Assembly (NCBI GenBank): GCA_019916065.1
Contig: CM034237.1
Location: forward strand, 45,590,367-45,654,366
Direction: 5' to 3'
Length of the DNA: 64,000 bases
From: Vitellaria paradoxa
Lineage: Eukaryota; Streptophyta; Magnoliopsida; Ericales; Sapotaceae
Shown here: positions 12,314 through 24,577 of the stretch, one piece after another
Layout: each line of letters starts with the position of its first letter
Position numbering within the stretch: position 1 is the stretch's first letter
Program-made: the position numbers and the translations under genes
The notes under the pieces: model-generated
The model's database searches: none
Seen by the model: the letters and a program-made list of their open reading frames with translations, nothing else
What the model was told of the DNA's origin: nothing

Positions 12314-15300
12314 TCACATTATAGGTAACAATAACTTGGTCAAAATCCATGCATACAAAACAGAAAAGACACTGCCAACAGGTATAGTCACAGCCCAAGA
12401 AACCACTATCTCCCTCACAGTTTCAGCTCTAACACTGTTAAGCCCCCTTGCAAATCCTACCCCCATGACTGCTCCAACCAGAGTGTGGGTTGCTGATATG
12501 GGCAGTCCCAGTTTTGATGCAAATAGAACCACAGAGGCAGCTGCAAACTCAGCAGCAAAACCTCTAGTTGGTGTTAGTTCTGTGATCTTCTTCCCAATAG
12601 TTGCTATCACTCTGTACCCCCATATCATAAGACCGGCAACTATCCCAAATCCTCCCCAAGCTAGAATATCCATTGGAATGACGATCTCACCTCCTCTGGT
12701 ACCGCCTTGAAGGATTGATAATGCAGCGGCCAAAGGGCCGATTGCATTGGAGACATCGTTTCCTCCGTGGGCAAATGACATGAAGCAAGCTGATAGGACT
12801 TGCATGTAGCCAAACACACCGTATACTATTTCCAGTTGTGTGCCTGTAGGGCCTGCAATATCAGTAAGAAATCCAATGTTTTTGTTTGGTACGGGATTGT
12901 GTTTTGCTTTGGATTGTGCTGAGTCGGAGTTGATAAGGAGGTGACCGAGCTGTCTTCGGATGATTCTGTTGACAAGGATTGCACCTCCAGTGCCACAGGC
13001 TAGAGCCTGGGCCAGAGCTAGAGGAAAGCTCTTGCTAAGTGGGAAGGCAGCAAATGAGATTCCAGTGACACCTATAAGAACTGCAATTGGTGCAGCTGCT
13101 GCAGCTGCTTGTCCAGGGTTTGGAGCACTGTAAACAAACTAAGAAAAGTTGGAACAGGTTAGAACTATGCATAAAACTTCAGTTCATAAAATTTTTTAGG
13201 TTCTGTGGGAAGATAATGCTTCGTATTGGCTTTCAAAAACGTGTTTTCAGAAAATATTTTGAAAACTATTATGTAATTTAATAAAAAAAAAAAACATGTT
13301 TGGTGATTCTATGCAAAATTTGGTTTTGAAAAGAGAAAATAATAAAACACATATAAAAATACAAATAATACATATGTAATTTAATGAAACATTGCAATGC
13401 AAAAAATAAAAAATAAAAAAGCAACAATAAATAAATTCAAATTTGGTATCAAAACCAAAGGGGGGGAAAAAAAAAACCTTTTAGATGGTCTCTGATTTTT
13501 GGTCATGATTGATATAGAATGAGAGCAAAAACAAGGTTACTGAACCTGGTTTCTAGAAATGAAATCAGAAAATTGAAACCAAAATCATGTAGTTACATTG
13601 AATTGTGCTAGGTAAATAAGTCACCCCACCATGCTTATGGCTTGTGATTTGCTTGAGACAGCAATGTAGTTCCATCCTGAAGCAGAATACCTTTTAAGCA
13701 GGATGCTGCCACTGCCAGCTTCTATATATCCACAAGCCATAAGCAGGCAAGTCCTTCCAAGTTGTAAGCTTCTTTTTTTTTTTGTTTGGGGGGCGGGGGG
13801 GGGGACCTAGGTTGTGATCGGATGGAGCAACTTCTAGAGTAGAAGTTATATGGCGTAGATTAGTAAAGTTACGAGGGACAAATTAGAAAATAACAATATA
13901 TACACATATAAAGGAAAGAAAAAATTAGTAGGATCGGCTGCTCGGCCTATGCCCACTTCCCACTCTGTGGGTCTGCCCATGCTTGCTGTCTCAAATTCCA
14001 TAGAATGAGAACATACCCTACGGATGCACTTGTAAACAAGAAACGACACCATTGCTCCCAGTAGAGGTGAGATCACCCATGATGAAGTCACCCTTGCTAG
14101 TGAACTCCAGTAGACAGCACCAGTTCCCCCATAAACAAGACCAAATCCCACCATGGATCCTACAATACAGTGTGTGGTAGAGACTGGCAAGCCATAATAT
14201 GATGCTACCTGAATAATGCACATGATTAATCATCTGAGGTTATGAAGAACATGGAATTCTTGAGCAAATACTGCTAATCTGTATAATTACACTTCGTTTG
14301 GAAACATTCCTCTCTTAGAATTGATTTGATTTTAAAATAAAAAATTGATTTGATTTGATTTGGTAAATGAAATTTTGTGTTTGGAACATAATTTAAATTT
14401 AAGAATTAAAGCAATTTGGTTTGAGTGAAATATAAAGTTTAACCATGTTAATATAAAGTAGAAAATATGATAAAAGAGGATAAATTTGTCCACTTTTTTA
14501 GATTGCTTAAGAAAGTAATAAATTCTCGTCAAATTCTATAAATGCTATTATTTTGGATTGGATTTCAAATTATATAGAAATCTCAAAATTTAAATTATGA
14601 AATCAAATCAAATCTAACTCATAAAATTTTATTTTAATTCCAAACGTAAGAATTGATGAAAATTCTCATCAAATGAAATCAAATCCCATCAAATCCACCA
14701 TTCCAAATGGAGTGTTAAGGATTGGAATTCTTGAGAAATTACTGCTAATCCATATAAATACAATTAAGGGGTGCCTTGGATGGTCCTGATCTTTGTTAGA
14801 TGATTCTCATCCAAGTTTCCTCGGGGATGCCCCTTGTACGTCTTTTCTATTATTAATCTATTCATCATCTTACCTATAAAAAAAGGGGTAATTGAGGATG
14901 TCATTAGGTGAAGGGATAAAAGAGGACATGCTTGGGAAACTTTCTCTTTTCTTTGCTTTACCATTTTTCCCTTTATTTCCTTCAGGTCAAGGAAGTTGTT
15001 GATTGCTTCAGTTGAATGCTCACGGGCAATATTTCATTGTTCTCCTCAGCTTTTATCAATTATTAATACCATAATGTTTCACCATGTGGACAAGCTCAAA
15101 TATCCTTGTGAGAGATGAGAAAACAATTAAAAATGTTTCTTCCTAGAAGTCTCAGCTTTTATAACCACATCAAGTGGCCATGAAAAATCTGGCAAGGTAC
15201 TTTTATCGTTTTCGGGTCCTCAGTAATTCTTTACAAAATTGTTCTCATGCATGAAATTTGTAGCTATCAACTCTCCTTATATTCTCCCATGTACAATGTT

Positions 15301-16633
15301 GTACAGTCTTCACTCCTTAACTTTCACTGAAGCAAAGCATGCGTGAAGTTGGAGCAAGTTAGTTTTCTCTTATTTATTTATTTATTTATTTATTTTTTGG
15401 GTGGGCAAATTAGTGTTATCTTTCTTCGGTGCAAATTTTCATTCCTGATTATAAATTAGAACTTTAATTAGCTATCAATGTCTTATGAATGTAATAGCAT
15501 TCTTGACAGGGAGGATCACATAACATTCATACTTCTAATATCAACAATACAACTTTTGCTAGATATTTATTCTCAGTGAACATCCAAAAACATCCAAGTT
15601 TTTCAAGTTCAACAAAACTAACAAAAATGCTGTGTGAAGAGGGAAAAAAATAGAATGAATTTAACAAGGGAGTTTGAACTAAATATTAAAGAATGTTGAT
15701 GCATCTATGCATGTTAAAACCTCTTAATTTGCCTTGTTAGGCTATTGACAGATGATGGCATACATTCCTTCTAATCCCTTTTAATGTTATATTAATCTCC
15801 AATACCTTTAAAAACATTAAAATTTTTAGATTTCAGGATTATTTGTTGAAAAAAAAACGTATTGAAAAGCAGAACTTGAAATGCACCTGCAACCAAGTAC
15901 CCGCAGCTGCCAAAGATGAAAGCAAACCAGCAAAAAGCAGGGTATCCTTCCCCTGAAAAACACTGGTAACTAGAATTCCTTTCTGCATTGTGCTGGTCAC
16001 ATGAGTGCCCATTAACAGTGCCCCAGAAAACTCCAGCACTGCCGCAGTGAGCACAGCCTGCCTGAGTGATAAGGCGCCCGAACCAACCGAGGTCCCCATG
16101 GCATTGGCCACATCATTGGCTCCAATATTCCAGGCCATGTAGAAACCAAACAGAAGAGTTGCATAGGACAACAATTTGGTCTTAAACCCCAGCCCCTGAC
16201 CCAGAGATTTCATGAAGAATGGGAAAGTGAGAGCAGCAATTGCTATGCAAATCGATATAGCAGAAGCTGTGGCAGAAGAGATGTGGAAGGCCTTTGCCAT
16301 TCCGGGCAATTCTTCCTCTGTTTTTGCACCTTCTTGTTGGTGTTTGGGTTTGATTTCCTGTCCTTCATCACCTTCTGCATCAGCAAAAGAGGATAAGGCA
16401 GCAAAAGGGTGTATGATTTTTGAGTTGTTTAGCCTCAGCAGTGGAAGAGGTGATTTGGGTAGAGGTGGGTTTGGATTGAAAATGAGGGTGTCTTTCCTGG
16501 GGAGGTGGGTTTGGCTTTCATAGGGCAATGAATGAGAGGGATATCTGGTGAGATAGAGGTTGGAATTATGATGGGGGAAAGTTTCTGGTGTTTTGGTGGT
16601 TCTGATAGGAGATAGACGGTAAGAAGGCGGCAT
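12314..16633 (-). CDS. PHT2;1: Plastid inorganic phosphate transporter PHT2;1, intact
   Basis: Three exons join in phase 0: 16633-15887, 14208-14017 and 13138-12314. They give 587 aa, the same length I recall for Arabidopsis PHT2;1. The protein belongs to the PHO4/PiT family of low-affinity cation-coupled phosphate transporters and imports phosphate into chloroplasts. The first ~110 residues are Ser/Thr/Pro-rich, then acidic/Gln-rich, as expected of a plastid transit region. Membrane segments start near residue 118. The two family signatures are both present: NIGANDVANAMGTSVGSG in exon 1 and FAHGGNDVSNAIGP in exon 3. A long hydrophilic loop around LGHLLINSDSAQSK separates the two halves. The C-terminal half has TPTRGFAAEFAAASVVL and GLPISATHTLVGAVMG. 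Intron 1 (1678 bp) holds a MITE; intron 2 (878 bp) holds a T/G homopolymer block near 13770-13804. No lesion is seen. A dead tandem copy lies directly downstream. Confidence 0.96.
14290..14714. mobile_element. Tourist/PIF-Harbinger-like MITE in intron 1 of PHT2;1
   Basis: 425 bp with imperfect terminal inverted repeats (CACTTCGTTTGGAA at the left; complement of TTCCAAATGGAGTG at the right) and a 3-bp TTA duplication on both sides (14287-14289, 14715-14717). The TTA target and short AT-rich body fit Tourist-like MITEs. No coding capacity. About 38 bp of flanking sequence is also repeated on both sides. Confidence 0.75.
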
Positions 16634-19214
16634 GACTTTATAGGAGGAGGCAGTGAAAGAAAGAAGGTAGAGACTGGGAAGTGAGGGGACTATGGGATTT
16701 TATTCAGGAAGATCTTTGGAAGAGAAGGGAAAGGAGTAGGTGGAAGAGAAAGACTAGAAGAGTGGAGGGGTGTGCGTTTACTTTTGATTTTAATTCTTTG
16801 GTGGTTGTTTTTGTTTGTGTCGAAAAGGAAAGGTGAGGATTGCTTTCTTTTGGTTGCTTCGAATGGCTGTTAGTTGTGTTGTTTCAAAACCATTCCATCA
16901 GACGGCCACAAGTTTTAATTCGAATATTTGATAAATCAAAGAAAAACAAAAAGAAAAAAATTCCAAAAAAATAAAATTTTTAACGGAAAATTCTATTTAA
17001 ATTAATTTAAAAATTAAAATTTTAAATATATATATATATATATATAAACTTTTGCTCATTTTGCGCTAAACTGGCTATCGAGTTCAAGAATTAGAACAAA
17101 ACCATAATCTCTTCGTAACAAGAAAGTGCATTCATTCTTATGTGTACTGTTTACAATTTGAATTTTCAAAATTGAGGTAATTCATCTATCCACGAAGCTG
17201 TGGCATTCACCACAGCCACAGAAAAAAGATTCCCAGTTCATCAAGAATCCACGTACGTCCTTTGTGAGGTCTGAATCTAAACACCATGCATTTGAGTTGA
17301 AAATGACCAAACCTGCAGCCCAAAAAAAATAAAAACAAAAAAAAGGAAAATGATCAAACTTACTTTATGCATTAAGCAAGTTTCTTAGAGTTACTGTAGT
17401 TTTTTTTTTTTATTGGAGACTTATTCTATATTATTTATAAGGTATAATTTAATATTAATATAAATCTAAAAAAATAAGAATATTTTTACTTATCAGGGAA
17501 TGGCTAAAATTCATTAATTGGTGAGTGAATTAATTATTTTTATGTAGGAATTTTTGAAAAAAAAATGAATTTTTAAATTGAAAATTTCATTTTAATAGAC
17601 TGAAAACTTAAAATTTGAAATTGAAATACACGCATCAAAATGCAGTTAAGTTATACGCTTGATACAACTTAGTTTTGTATCATATTGAGCTAGGTGCAAT
17701 TAATAAAAGATTACATATTTATAATTTTAAAATTTTTAGTTCATTAGAAAAAAAAATTTCAATTCAAAAGTTCATTTTTATAGAATTTTTCCATCTTATT
17801 TTATTACTAAGATCTATGTAAGTCTATTAATTCGTGTACTACTATAATATATATGAATGCTTATTTTTATTAATTCATTATTATTATTATCATCATTATT
17901 ATATAATTTCAAGAGTTTTTTTCTTTTTTTTTTTTCTAGATTTTGTAATTTCTCGCTCTTTTTCTACGTCTACAAAATTTTCAATTCTTATCTTGAAATT
18001 AATAATGCACGTCAATCAAGTTGTTGCAAATCGAATTGATAAATATATGTAAGTTTTACCATAACCAAATTAGCAGTCAAATTTGCCATCTTGAACTGTA
18101 ATTAACCTCTTTCTTTTTAAAAAAAAATACAGTATTATCAGTTAATCTCTTTCCAATAAGTATCAACACTGCCACTCATTTTGTCACAACTCAATCCCTC
18201 TTGTTTATCAATTAATATATATATATATATATATTGTAGTTGTCAAACTCAGCCCACCCTATCTATCTTAATCCTTGAAAAGTCTCCCTTTAATTTATGT
18301 CAAACTTTTTGACTGTTAATTACATTTGTCATACCAAATGTATGGCTGTTAAATATTTGGGAATTAATATGTGTGTATATATATAATTATAAGTAAGGGT
18401 TTGTGAAGTGACAATTACCAATGGTGCTTTTTTAGCCAAGAAATGAGTATTAGAAGCAAATATTGACGAAAAACAAATTTTCACAAGTGAGAAAGACAGA
18501 AACTGATATTATTTTTTCAACATCAAAGTTGTGAATCGTTTTAATTAAAATTAAATGATTCATAATAAAAATAAATAATGAAAATTTTAAATTTTATTAT
18601 GCATGCGCTTCGTATTAATTTTGTCACTTCTACAGTTTCTACGAATTGCTTGGTAATAGTAACTACAGCCACCCATGGCCTAATTAAATCTCACGTAACA
18701 ATTAACCTTAACTCAAATAATTAGCAGTCGACTATGTTTGACTAAGTGTAATAGATAATTAGTTTTAGGCACAACTATCTGTGAACTAAAGCATATTTAA
18801 CAACTACGACACTAATTAATGTAGGCCACGGCAACAAAAATTTGGGAAATGATATTTCACCCACAAAACCAGTACTCCCAAGCCCAACATCCACTGCCCA
18901 GCCAACTCGATCCCTGCGCCAGTCAAAATCCACTGCCCCCCAACCCCATTTCCACAAATTCTGTTACATGGTCACTAGCTGCCACCCCTCGCCACCACCA
19001 ATTAGATAAACAAAAAATTTAGATCTTCGCAGCAAAATAAAAAATTCACATATGATTTAGACAAAAAAAAAAAAGTGAATGTGTGAAAGAGAACAAGCAA
19101 AAATAATTCTTACCCTTGAACTGATTGCTCAGACGGTGACTTAATGAGGTAGGCAACGGTGGCAGCAGGTGGAGTGGTGTAGCAACAATGATCGGTGTTG
19201 GGGGTGACTCGGTG
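16634..19214. other. Upstream region of PHT2;1 and AT-rich intergenic DNA
   Basis: 16634 to about 16900 is less AT-rich and should hold the PHT2;1 leader and promoter (read on the minus strand), though I see no clear TATA box. Beyond that are TA microsatellites near 17027-17047 and 18213-18235, a GAA/TTC-rich stretch and otherwise featureless AT-rich DNA. Short open frames around 18775-19252 match no family I recognise. Confidence 0.5.
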
Positions 19215-19509
19215 GGGCTACAGTTGGGATTGACTGCAGTTGCTGTAGTCATTCTAAACGTTGTTGTTTCGTTTATTTTTCATTAAAATATGCTGTTTTA
19301 TTTAAATTATCGTTTCGTTTATTTTTCATTAAAATAATACTATTTTATTTAAATTATCATATTCAAACACATCAATTCATGTTCAAATATATCAATCTAT
19401 ATTTGAATATGACAACTTAAATAAAATTATGTCATTTTTAGTAAAAAATAAATATAATGATGCCATTTTGAGCGATTACAGCAGCTATAGTCAGCCTCAT
19501 ATTGTAGCC
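19215..19509. repeat. Inverted-repeat element, MITE-like, about 295 bp
   Basis: The left end (GGCTACAGTTGGGATTGACT...) and right end are imperfect inverted repeats over about 50 bp, including TGCTGTA matched to TACAGCA. The centre holds a direct duplication of a ~47-bp unit (GTTTCGTTTATTTTTCATT) and an inner inverted pair around TTTGAATATGA. No clear target duplication. Confidence 0.55.
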
Positions 19510-20598
19510 TCTCTCTTTTGTTGAGGAGTGTCGAGAGGTGACAAGCATAGAATGTTAAGCGAGTGAGAGACAGGGAGAAAAGAGTGAGCTAGGGAGAAAT
19601 GGGAAAGAGTGAGAGCGGGAGAATTAAGATTTTTATCTATGAGTTTATGTGAAGAATTATGTATGAATAATAATATTCTACCAGGTCGAAGAATAATATA
19701 ATAATGCAGATATTTTATATACTTATGACTTTAAATGAAAATAATTACTAAAATATTCTTTTATTTTAAAAAACTATTATTATATTATTTTAATAATTAA
19801 ATTTGATAAATTTTTCGAGGAGATAAACATTTTTTATTATCTAATAACTAAATATACAACTTTATTCATTATCTAATAAGGTTAAATACAACTTCAGGCC
19901 CAAATCTTTAATGATGGGTTTCAATCAAGAATATTGGGAGCAACCATTTGTAATTTATGATTGCGCGATTAATATGTTTAAAAGGTATTAATCTTGTACC
20001 TAGATGGCTCTTTTTGCTGACAAATAAATAAATAATTAATTAATTTCGGGTATGCCTGTCAATGATATTTTTTATAATTATACGTTTCTTACTTTGGGGC
20101 TCCGTAGTATGTTTGGGACGTACAATCCGTGAAAGTGTATTTGGGTGTATTTTGAGTAAGAATTTAATAAGAGAAAAAAAAAAGATAGAAAGAAAAAGAG
20201 AAGGAAAAAGTAAATGTACATATATATATATATATATATAAGAAAATATAAAATTTTTAATGCATGTCTTTATTGAATAAATTTAAGAGTATAGTAAAAT
20301 AAAAGATATTAATTCGTTAATTAATTAGATTTTTAATTTAATTATTTTTAATTTCTCAAATAAGGTCTCTTTCATTTTTTTTTATTGCAAACTAAATAGA
20401 AAAAGTAATTTTATATTCTTATTTCTTTGACAAAATTTTAAGCTAAACGTAGTCTTATTATGCATTTGGAGAAGCACCCTTTACTTGAAGCAGCCTATAT
20501 TTATATCTGGAAAACCATAGCTAGTGATTCTAAAAGTAAACAATGAAAAAGTTAATTAAATGAAGAAAATTGCAGAATCAATTTACATAGATGCCAAG
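19510..20598. other. AT-rich intergenic DNA left of the Tat element
   Basis: TA microsatellite at about 20218-20240; nothing else recognisable. No coding sequence. Confidence 0.5.
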
Positions 20599-21483
20599 TG
20601 TTCGGCAGCAGAAATTACCGCTGGAACTGCTGACCACGCCAACCAGAAATGCAATCGTCGACCTGCCGAACAAAGACAGAAAGAAAGGTGACGGCCGGAG
20701 AGGAGGTCTCAAGCCGGAAAACCCTCCGATGATTAAGTCAGCAAGTCACCCAAGAAAGAAAGTTTTATGAAAATAAAGGAGTCAAAGCTTAAGTTGGCAA
20801 TAGTCAGCTTACCTCTGTGGTCCAGTAGGATATCCCATATATAGTGGTCTGAGTGATGATTACAGCATACCTATGACTTGACGTTACGCACACTGCCGTG
20901 TCCCTCTTTTCCACTCTTGCTTTAAATGCCCTTCCCCTTCATTTAATGCCTCAGACCCCTCATTAATACACCGTGCCTTTCATTTAATGCTTCTGGCGGT
21001 TTAACACGGCATTACAATCGGAATTTCAGGGTCAGACTGTCTTCTTGTCGCATCAGCCACCGAATCGTGACGAGATAGACCGATTTAGTTACATCTCCAG
21101 AGACAAGTACCTAGTTCAATCCTAACTAAGGTGCATTTATGGTCACGAGCCTTCTTTAAAGGCTGTGGGTCCTAGGTTTGACATTTACTGGCCGTCGACA
21201 GATAGGCCGAGCAAACTAGCTTCCTCGGCTATAGCCACGTGGTAATACATTGTTTATTAATGTCGAGGTTCAAGGTACTCTTTGGAGCACTAACTCTAAA
21301 TCGTGTACTCACGTGGAACTCTCGTGCCAATAATCAGTTGTTCGGCGGGACGCCACGTGTCCAGACGGAACGTGCTCGGCATGTGACTACGTGGCTTATG
21401 CGAATATGCTCAGCACTGTGCCACATGGCACCAGACTAAACTTGTTCGGCAAGGGCACAGCTTTAGTATTATTATGCCCAACA
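20599..21483 (-). repeat. 3' LTR of the Tat element, full length
   Basis: 885 bp. On the minus strand it starts TGTTGGGC and ends GCCGAACA. A TATA-like CTATATATGG lies around 20836-20845 on the minus strand, dividing a ~640-bp U3 from a short R-U5. U3 contains four ACGTG-core motifs (about 21234, 21310, 21354, 21389). Confidence 0.93.
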
Positions 21484-21498
21484 TTTTGCCCCCACTCT
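21484..21498 (-). promoter_or_regulatory. Polypurine tract of the Tat element
   Basis: Minus strand reads AGAGTGGGGGCAAAA directly before the 3' LTR start TGTTGGGC. Confidence 0.8.
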
Positions 21499-21990
21499 GG
21501 TTGAGAAAAGATATTTTTCGAGCAGAGTAGCAGAGCAGAATAACCTTACCTCACTGATCCTTTAACTCTCCTACGCAGTTTGTTGTTTAGTATCTCCCTG
21601 ACGCGCATCAAATCTGATTGGACTTTTCTCTCTCCTCGTGACGACACGCGCAGTGCCCTTTCAGCTTTTCATCTGCTACGCCGCTTACGCGGTTTCCCAG
21701 ATACGAGGTGTTAAAACGTGAATGGTCAGAAATTTGAAAACTGGGGCGGTAATAAATGCCATTTTTACCGCCCATTGCCTTTTCGTTGGAAACGCTTCGG
21801 TTATCCTCAGAGATACATACACATATACATATATACCTGATTCATCTTCTCTTACCTCTTTTCTGCGATTCGAGTTTACAGATTTCCCTTGCTTCTTTTT
21901 CTCTGAGTTTTCGTCTTCGCGAGCTTTCACCCTTCCCGTCGTTCTTCGTTCTCGGTGAGTTAATCCTCTTTTTACTTCAAATTTTCCGTT

Positions 21991-24577
21991 ATGGGTAGAC
22001 TCGCAAACGAGTTAAATACTGAGGAGAAAGTTAGGATTTTCAAGGAGAAATACCAGATTCCTCAGAACGTAGGTATCAGGCTCGCCGAACAAGGCGAGCG
22101 TGAAACAGGGGAATTCCCCATAGTGGCAATCACCGAAGGTGGCCTTAGGTTCCCCCTGCACCCCTTTCTTCGCTCTATGATGAGCATTCTGGACCTTGGC
22201 CCTAGGAACCTCACCCACAACTTTTATAGAATCGTTAATGGGGTAATAGAAATAAATAGGCGATACGGCTTCCACATATCCGAGTACGATCTTCTTTACT
22301 GTTACTCAATCCAGAAGGTGAGGAAGGATGAGAACAGGTGGTACCTGAAATCCCGACCAGAAAAGGCCTTGGTCCACATGCTGCCTGATACGATTAAGTC
22401 AGAAAGTGACCTGTGCGTCGTCACATGTCACTGGACACACGATCCAGACGAAGATCGTTTTCCAATCGTCCCTCGGGTTTCTTTGGGCCCAGGTTGGTTG
22501 ATTTCAAATCCTACCAGTTCTTATTTTCTTTACCCTCACTTCTAAGCATACTAACTGTTTGATTTAATATCTGTGCAGGTGTTCAGTTAAAGAAGTTCTG
22601 GGCTACTGGCATTCGTGCTGACAAGGACCATTTGAAGGAGGTGTTCAAATTCCTCGGGGGTCCAGATCTCTATCCCTTCGCCAGAGCGGTTCCAATTCTG
22701 TTCAATTTCACTCCTTCTCATCAGACGTTCATTGCCCCCCTCAAGGTTTCGCAACCTCGGAGGCTATTAGGCGTCTTCAGTGGTGGTTTCGGGCTTCTGC
22801 TGAAGAGAAAGAGAACTACTACGCCTTAAGGCATCCAGGGTGGACTCGCCCCCCTCCATTCGCTATTCCACTTATTGCCGAGCAAGTTCGAGCCCCTCAA
22901 GTTGCAGTTCCTGAGCCTTCCGAACAGCCGAGGAAGCGACAGTTTGTTCTTTTGGACGAGGAGGAAGAGGAAGAAGTTGAGATACCCCCTGCCTTCGACT
23001 ACTTCTCAGATTTAGAAGGGGAAGAAGAAAAAGTCATGGCCCCGAAGATCGACTACAAGAAGCTCGCCATGGCGAAGGCAAAAGGGCAAAGGGCTGGAGA
23101 GGCCCAGAAGAAGAAGGCAGACGAGCAAAAGGCTGTTGGGAAGAGAAAGGCTGATGAGGGGAGTGCCCCTGCTCCTTCAACTGCCGAGCAAATAATGAAG
23201 GTTAAAATGGAGAAGGAGAAGGAGCAGGAGGCAGCTCAGAAGAGGCCGTCTGGTCCTCCTGAGCAGAAGAGGGCCAGGACACAATCTGCGGACGCGGCTC
23301 CAACGGCCGAGCAGGCGAAGCTACCGAAGGAGGACGCCGCGAGGGGGCCAGCACCTTCCAAGGTCGTGCCACCCACCAAAGACGCACCACCAAGAACCTC
23401 CGAGCCGTTACCTGCTCAACCAATTGGGCCCGTGCCTCTGGCCATTGAGTATCCGGCCAATCCGGTTCGAGACTCCCCTCCATTTATTCCAGAAATCCTT
23501 ATTCCCAGCCTCGAACACCCTCAAGGCCGTCCCTTCACTGTCCAAGATACAGCCTTCAACCATGCCGAGGAGTATCTCAAGGGTATCCTCCCTCCTCGGG
23601 ACGTTCATAACACGAGGAAGAATAGGACGGAGGATATCCACAAGACTCTGATGAAGAACATCATCTCTGTAAGTACTATAATATTCCTTTATGTGAATCC
23701 TTTCGTTACTATAATTTTTCCTAACTTTCTATTCTTTCTGCAGACTTCTCTCCACACGATGGAGTTAATTGCTCGGAGCCGAGCTTCCGATGCCAGAGCC
23801 GAGCAGGATAAGACGGACATAAGGGAATTGAAAGCGAGTGTGAGGTCCTTGGAGAAGGAGAACAAGAATCTCCAATCCAGCAATGACGCTCTGGCAAAAG
23901 AGAGGAGTCAGCTTCGAGATGAAAATAAGGAGATTGAGCATCAACTCAATACTGCCCTTGGCCAAGTTGCTGGAAGCATAGCTCGTGTGCAATCTATGGA
24001 TAAAATCCTAAATCATAAAGACGAGGAGCTTTTAGTGGTCAAGGGCAAACTTTCCAAGGCCGAGATTGAGTTGTCCTCCACGAAGACTGGACAGGAATTA
24101 CTCTTAAAGGAGTTGGAGGCTTCCAGGGCCGAGCAAGAGAGATCAAAGCAAGAGCTTGTCAACCTCCGGGCAGAGCTTGCACTGAAGACTCGGGCCCTGG
24201 CAGAGAAAGAAGCTGCCCTCCGAGAAGCCGAGGACAAGGCCAAAGCTGAAGTGGAAGCCCAGATTAATGATTGCGTGGATCAGATGAGGGATGCTCACAA
24301 CGACTTCTTTCTTGAGGGTTGGGAGGCCGCAATGAAGAAGAACAATATTGATCCCACCAACCCCATGTACAAGGAGGTCCCTTATCCTGATCCAGAGCGC
24401 CCGATCCCTCAGTTCAGCTTTGAGCGTCCACCTCAAACTCCCTCAATTCATACTGCCGAAGAAACAATCGATGAGGGGGAGGTTGAGGTGGATAGTGCCC
24501 AGAAGAACACCTCCCAAGTGCTTGAACAAGTTGATTTAATAGTGGAGAGTGATCCTACTAAGGGAGGAGAGAAGTGA
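21991..24577 (+). CDS. Antisense gene of the Tat element: gypsy-type 'transposase' domain plus long coiled coil (one frameshift)
   Basis: Lies on the strand opposite gag-pol, between pol and the 3' LTR. It appears spliced: exon 1 21991-22492 (MGRLANELNT...), exon 2 22579-23668, exon 3 23744-24577 (TGA), both introns GT-AG with clear acceptors. Near 22753 one base is missing: the frame moves from QPRRLL to the one reading TSEAIRRLQWWFRAS..., and the second frame is then open for the rest. The N-terminal ~225 residues (GLRFPLHPFLRSMM, YGFHISEYDLLYCY, LKKFWATGIRADKDHLKEVF) resemble the plant 'putative gypsy type transposon' family PF04195. The middle is acidic and then Lys/Glu/Ala-rich. The C-terminal ~250 residues form a long predicted coiled coil ending in a Pro-rich tail. 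Full length would be about 800 aa. Extra antisense ORFs at this position are known for some Tat elements; their function is unknown to me. Confidence 0.8.

Noticed and set aside
18775..19252. Minus-strand frames of 60 and 68 codons
   Set aside because: Composition is biased, there is no recognisable domain, and the second frame starts inside an inverted-repeat element.
22741..22770. A 17-bp GT...AG intron to explain the frame change in the antisense gene
   Set aside because: Far too short for a plant intron; a single-base deletion explains it better.
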